From: JAZREA01 sp045660545
GTDB lineage: Bacteria; Bacillota; Clostridia; Monoglobales; Firm-18
Direction of reading: 5' to 3'
Assembly: GCA_045660545.1 (NCBI GenBank)
Contig: JAZREA010000002.1
Span: 1 to 64,000, forward strand
DNA: 64,000 nt
In this document: in pieces, positions 60,311 through 64,000 of the stretch
How the letters are laid out: every line of letters begins with the position of its first letter
How positions within the stretch are numbered: the stretch's first letter is position 1
The notes under the pieces: model-generated
What the model was told of the DNA's origin: nothing
Seen by the model: the letters and a program-made list of their open reading frames with translations, nothing else
Database searches by the model: none
Position numbers and translations under genes: made by a program

Positions 60311-62072
60311 TGTTTCCACCCTTTCCTTTGTTACTTAAAACTTCTTGTATTCTGTTTAGTTTGTCTGCCGACGAGATGTCTGTGCTTTTTAGCATACTTT
60401 CAAGCCCCTTTGCAGAGCGGTAGCCGACTATCAGGCTGACCGCCTGTCTGGCTGCCTTTTGTTCGTCGTCAATGTTTTTGTCGTCGTGTAAAATTTCCGC
60501 CGCAGTGCTTCCGTCTTCCAAAGACGAGACAATAACTCTGGCGTCCGGCTCGGCTCCTGTTAATCTGGCGTTTTTAATGGAGTTAAAAATCGGACGGTAT
60601 TCTTCGTTGAAGTCGCCCTCGTTAAGCTCTGATAAAACGTAGTCCGACTGCGCCTTGTTGTAGCAAATAATATTAAGCACCAGCTTTTGTGCCTCGTCAT
60701 AGCGGCGCTTTCTAAGGTCTGACGGCCTTTGCGGTACCGCGCGGTTACGGTTGTAAAAGTCTTTAAGCTCCGTCTCCTTTTTGCCCAGCGCACGAATCCT
60801 TGATATTTCCGCGAAAATACTGTCCGCCGAAACCCCGGTCTCCGCCGCCATCTTTTTGACATAAAGCTCGCATTCAACAGGGCTTTTTATGGAGGCAAAC
60901 TCCTTTGCAGCCTCGGTTATATACTGGGCCTTTTGCGAGGTTTCGTCGAGGTTATATCTTTCTTTAAGCCTCTTGATTTTATATTCAATCTGCTCCTTTG
61001 CGTCGTCAATCAGCCGCCTGTAAGCACCTGCTCCGTTGGCTTTTATATATTCGTCAGGGTCTTTGCTGTCTCCCATAGTAAGAACACGCACCCTAAGCCC
61101 CTCGGCCGCCAGTATTTCAATAGCTCTTTGTGTCGCCTTTTGACCGGCCTCGTCGCTGTCGTAGGATATAACTACTTCTTTTTTAATTCTTTTTATTATC
61201 CTTGCCTGCTCAGGCGTCAGCGCGGTACCAAGGGTAGCCACCGCAGTATTAATACCGTGCTGGTGCAGCTGTATAACGTCCATATAGCCCTCCACCAGCA
61301 GCAGATAGTCCTCTTTGGTGTTCTTTGCGAGGTTAAGCCCGAAAAGGTTATAGCTTTTGTTAAAAGCGACTGTTTCAGGCGAGTTTAGGTATTTTGGCTT
61401 CGAGTCGTCAAGAACACGCCCGCCAAAGCCTATAATGTTTTTGCGCACATCTATAATCGGGAACATAAGTCGGTTGCGAAATCTGTCGTAAATGTCGCCG
61501 TTTTCCGAGCGACCGACAACCCCGCTTGATATAATGTCGTCGTCAGAAAAGCCCTGCTCGCGCAGATATTTTAACAACACGTTTCCGTCCGGAGCGTACC
61601 CCAGACCAAAGCGGTTTACGGTCGGCTTTGTCAGCTTTCGCCCGTCGATGTAATTAAGCGCCGCCGCGCCACCCGGTTTAAACAGATGGTCGTAGTAAAA
61701 CCTGCCTGCCACCGAGTTGATTTTGTACGCAATCTGCTTTTTTTGCAAAGTGCCTTCGTTTTGGTGCGTGTCTTCTTCGGGAAGCTCCATCCCGCACCGC
61801 TCTGCCAAAAGCTTTACCGATTCGACAAAGTCTAAGTTCTCGCTTTGCATAACGTAGTTTATAACAGTTCCGCCCTTGCCGCAGCCGAAGCAGTAGAAAA
61901 GCTGCTTGTCCGCCGAAACGGAAAAGGACGGGGTCTTTTCCTTGTGAAAAGGACAAAGCCCCTTAAACGTGCTGCCGCTTCGTTTTAGCTGAACGCTTTG
62001 TGAAATAAGGTCTACAATATCGTTTTTTTCGATAATCTCCTGAATATAGTCTTCAGAAAAATGTAAAGCCAT
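60291..62072 (-). CDS. dnaG: DNA primase DnaG
   Basis: 593 aa, ATG 62072 with AAGGAAG. N-terminal zinc-binding domain (GLCPFHKEKTPSFSVS then FYCFGCGKGG), RNA polymerase core with Toprim (LLLVEGYMDVIQLHQHG, GTALTPEQARIIKR, SYDSDEAGQKA), and a C-terminal helicase-binding region. Known role: primer synthesis at the fork. The order dgt-dnaG-rpoD is a macromolecular-synthesis operon variant. A small CGAAC/GTTCG hairpin lies in the leader. Confidence 0.96.
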   Translation of the reverse strand: MALHFSEDYIQEIIEKNDIVDLISQSVQLKRSGSTFKGLCPFHKEKTPSFSVSADKQLFYCFGCGKGGTVINYVMQSENLDFVESVKLLAERCGMELPEEDTHQNEGTLQKKQIAYKINSVAGRFYYDHLFKPGGAAALNYIDGRKLTKPTVNRFGLGYAPDGNVLLKYLREQGFSDDDIISSGVVGRSENGDIYDRFRNRLMFPIIDVRKNIIGFGGRVLDDSKPKYLNSPETVAFNKSYNLFGLNLAKNTKEDYLLLVEGYMDVIQLHQHGINTAVATLGTALTPEQARIIKRIKKEVVISYDSDEAGQKATQRAIEILAAEGLRVRVLTMGDSKDPDEYIKANGAGAYRRLIDDAKEQIEYKIKRLKERYNLDETSQKAQYITEAAKEFASIKSPVECELYVKKMAAETGVSADSIFAEISRIRALGKKETELKDFYNRNRAVPQRPSDLRKRRYDEAQKLVLNIICYNKAQSDYVLSELNEGDFNEEYRPIFNSIKNARLTGAEPDARVIVSSLEDGSTAAEILHDDKNIDDEQKAARQAVSLIVGYRSAKGLESMLKSTDISSADKLNRIQEVLSNKGKGGNNDTGEE

Positions 62073-62208
62073 AAAAGCTTCCTTTCTCGAACGCCGCTAT
62101 GGCGTGTCGTTCGTATCTTTAATAAATTTTGACACGAACACAAAAAAGCCATTTTTAAAGTCGGTTTTTTATGTTATTGTTGTCAAAACAGCAAGAAAAT
62201 ATACGTTT

Positions 62209-63186
62209 TTACCTACCCATAACAAAATCTCTGTGCTTTTCGATGCAGTACGAGTCTGTCATCGAGGCGATATAGTCGCACACGTTTTGGTGTAGGTTTT
62301 CGTCGCAGTACTCCTTTGGGAGTTTGTCAGGGTTTTTGATTAAAAATTCGTAAAGCTCGGGAATCATATGCTTGATTTTCTTTTCCTCTGCAAGAACAGC
62401 AGGAGCAAAGTACACGTTGTCAAACATAAACTGACGTAGCTTCATAAGCATCTCAAAGTCTTCGTCGGCCATCTTAACGAGGTCTTTGTCAAAGCTGTTT
62501 TTAACAACCGAGCGAATCATCGCGTCTATTCTGTCTGCTCTGCGGTTGCCGTAGTGCTTTACAAATTCGTACGGAATGTCATCTCCCGATATAACGCCCG
62601 CGCCGATAGAGTCGTCTATGTCATGGTTTATGTACGCAATCTTGTCCGCGAGCCTGACAACCTGACCTTCAAGAGTTTTAGGAGCGGTGTCGCCCGTGTG
62701 GTTTTTTATTCCGTCGCGCACCTCAAAGGTAAGGTTCATCCCGCGCCCGTCGTTTTCTAAAACATCTGCCACACGAAGGCTCTGCTCGTTGTGCAAAAAG
62801 CCCATTGGGCAAAGCGCGTCAAGCGCCCTTTCGCCGGAATGGCCAAACGGAGTGTGCCCAAGGTCGTGGCCCAGCGCAATCGCCTCTGTCAGGTCCTCGT
62901 TAAGACAAAGCGCCCTTGATATCGTTCTTGCAATTTGCGACACTTCAAGAGTGTGCGTCAGCCTTGTGCGGTAGTGGTCGTTTTCAGGCACAAAAAAGAC
63001 CTGCGTCTTGTGCTTCAGTCTGCGGAAAGCCTTAGAGTGAATTATTTTGTCGCGGTCGCGTTGGTATTCTGTTCTGATGTCGCATAGTGTCGATTGTTTC
63101 ATCCGGCCCTTTGTCTCGGACGAAAGCGAGGCGTAGCGCCCTAAGGACTCTGCCTCACGCTTTTCAAGCATTTCTCTTATATCCAA
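62209..63186 (-). CDS. dgt: Deoxyguanosinetriphosphate triphosphohydrolase-like protein
   Basis: 325 aa, TTG 63186 following GGGGG. HD-domain motifs: HSKAFRRLKHKTQVFF, TRLTHTLEVSQIAR (metal His), ALGHDLGHTPFGHSGE (HD), and ADKIAYINHDIDD. Known role: dNTP triphosphohydrolase that limits dNTP pools; Clostridial Dgt sits upstream of dnaG as here (136 bp apart). TTGACA with a weak -10 lies about 100 bp upstream. Confidence 0.92.
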   Translation of the reverse strand: MDIREMLEKREAESLGRYASLSSETKGRMKQSTLCDIRTEYQRDRDKIIHSKAFRRLKHKTQVFFVPENDHYRTRLTHTLEVSQIARTISRALCLNEDLTEAIALGHDLGHTPFGHSGERALDALCPMGFLHNEQSLRVADVLENDGRGMNLTFEVRDGIKNHTGDTAPKTLEGQVVRLADKIAYINHDIDDSIGAGVISGDDIPYEFVKHYGNRRADRIDAMIRSVVKNSFDKDLVKMADEDFEMLMKLRQFMFDNVYFAPAVLAEEKKIKHMIPELYEFLIKNPDKLPKEYCDENLHQNVCDYIASMTDSYCIEKHRDFVMGR

Positions 63187-63331
63187 AGTAAAACCCCCGA
63201 AACTCTGTTACTAATATATTATTCTGCATGTTTTTTAAAAACCCTTTATTTATCTGTATTTTTAGCATTTTATAGTGCGTTTTGTCAAAAACCACTGTGC
63301 TTTTAGGATAAAATGTACGAAAAAGCAACCT

Positions 63332-63544
63332 CTATTTCTTTAAAAAGATAATTTTTGCGCTAAAATCATTTGTGATTACAACCTTTTCCACCCTGTTATA
63401 ATACTTGGGTGCAAAGAACTGCCCGACAAACCCCATATCTACTACAAGACCGCAGCAGTCGCACTTTAAACATACAGCGTCACCGCTTGTGACTTTGCAC
63501 ATCTTTTTTTTGCACACTCCACATTCTGCCCAAGGCACTTTCAT
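63332..63544 (-). CDS. Small zinc-ribbon-like protein, unknown
   Basis: 70 aa from ATG 63544 with GGGGTGGGA seven nt before it; a longer frame to 63562 starts inside the gap. Four-plus cysteines in CGVCKKKMC and CLKCDCC suggest a Cys4 zinc ribbon (residues about 9-34), followed by a short hydrophobic-basic tail (FAPKYYNRVEKVVITNDF). Not recognised as a known family. Divergent from the SpoVB-like gene 62 bp away. Confidence 0.7.
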   Translation of the reverse strand: MKVPWAECGVCKKKMCKVTSGDAVCLKCDCCGLVVDMGFVGQFFAPKYYNRVEKVVITNDFSAKIIFLKK

Positions 63545-63606
63545 TAAAAAATCCCACCCCATATCATTATTCTGTTAATAAAACATATATTTAAACAGGT
63601 GATTTT

Positions 63607-64000
63607 ATGCGAAAGCTTCACGTGTTTTTGTTAAACGGAGTAATACTTACGGTGTCGTCGCTTTTAATACGGTTTGTTTCGGTATGGTTTAACGCCTGGG
63701 TGTCGAGGAAAATCGGCGCAGAGGGGATGGGACTTTATACGCTTGTTATGTCGGTGTATTCACTTGCCGTGACAATTTCGATTTTCGGTATGGGGCTTGC
63801 CTGTACAAGGCTTGTTGCGGAAGAAGCGGGGAGGCGTAATTTCTTCGGCGTACGCTATTCGGTTAAGGTCTGTTCTGTCTTCGGGCTTTTGTGCGGAAGC
63901 GTGGCGGCCGTGCTTATATATACTTTTTCCGACTTTATAGGTAGCGTGATTTTACAAAACGAAAAGACGGTTTCTTCTTTAAGGGCGTTTGCCGTTTGCC
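63607..64000 (+). CDS. SpoVB/MVF-family flippase, partial (3' end beyond window)
   Basis: 131 codons to the window edge from ATG 63607 (AGGTGAT upstream). Hydrophobic start with one strongly conserved segment: KIGAEGMGLYTLVMSVYSLAV, then FGMGLACTRLVAEEAG and a further helix. This is the pattern of stage V sporulation protein B and related lipid-linked oligosaccharide flippases (MOP superfamily). Known role of SpoVB: spore cortex peptidoglycan precursor export; other members move polysaccharide units. Which paralogue cannot be told from the N-terminus. Confidence 0.8.
   Translation, partial: MRKLHVFLLNGVILTVSSLLIRFVSVWFNAWVSRKIGAEGMGLYTLVMSVYSLAVTISIFGMGLACTRLVAEEAGRRNFFGVRYSVKVCSVFGLLCGSVAAVLIYTFSDFIGSVILQNEKTVSSLRAFAVC

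Noticed and set aside
1..64000. Prophage, insertion sequence, integron or toxin-antitoxin
   Set aside because: No transposase, integrase, terminal inverted repeats around a gene, or toxin/antitoxin motif was found.

Overview
The window looks like the replication-origin region of a spore-forming Clostridia-type Firmicute with an S-layer. Evidence: a spoIIAA-spoIIAB-sigF operon, YlbJ, YqfC, YqfD and SpoVAC (sporulation); soj-spo0J with two perfect parS palindromes; dnaA-oriC-dnaN-yaaA-recF-remB-gyrB-gyrA; Noc; strong Shine-Dalgarno sequences with frequent TTG/GTG starts; sigma-A-like TTGACA-17-TATAAT promoters; and five secreted proteins with S-layer homology (SLH) domains. No tRNA, rRNA, CRISPR array or insertion sequence was seen. 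I cannot name the species.

Left part (1-18.9 kb, minus strand): an extracellular polysaccharide-handling locus. One promoter near 15.57 kb appears to drive an SLH protein (926 aa), a 2062-aa multi-module SLH protein with Ig-like, InlB-type and discoidin-like modules, and a giant secreted heparinase II/III-type lyase that runs off the left edge. The last two proteins share an unrecognised module of about 190 residues. Behind them lies an acidic S-layer-like protein gene with its own strong promoter and a structured leader.

Middle (19-43 kb): sporulation and core genes. spoIIA-sigF-spoVAC and ylbJ run leftward. yqfC-yqfD-phoH-ybeY-era-yqzL-recO run rightward. ruvC-ruvA, serS and soj-spo0J run leftward. 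The pair of parS sites lies between the divergent soj and ispE. ispE, dnaA, an oriC with several DnaA boxes, and dnaN through gyrA plus a small membrane protein run rightward.

Right part (43-64 kb): a HAD phosphatase, murA-walJ, two more divergent SLH genes, an SDR-family dehydrogenase with a 2-keto-3-deoxygluconate kinase, noc, a MATE transporter, fructose-bisphosphate aldolase, and an AbrB-like regulator. Then comes the overlapping cluster dgt, dnaG, rpoD, trmK, Nif3-family gene, rnpB (RNase P RNA), and the start of a SpoVB-like flippase. The SDR and kinase would fit the last two steps by which unsaturated uronates released by a polysaccharide lyase enter central metabolism, so the surface lyase and these cytosolic enzymes could be two ends of one pathway. 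This is inference.

The most interesting unexplained signals are: the module shared by the lyase and its SLH neighbour; the inverted repeat next to that operon's promoter; a three-helix RNA-like element between noc and the MATE gene; mutually exclusive hairpins controlling access to the yaaA ribosome-binding site; a hairpin hiding the yqzL ribosome-binding site; and an rnpB whose P1 helix uses the end of the preceding coding sequence.
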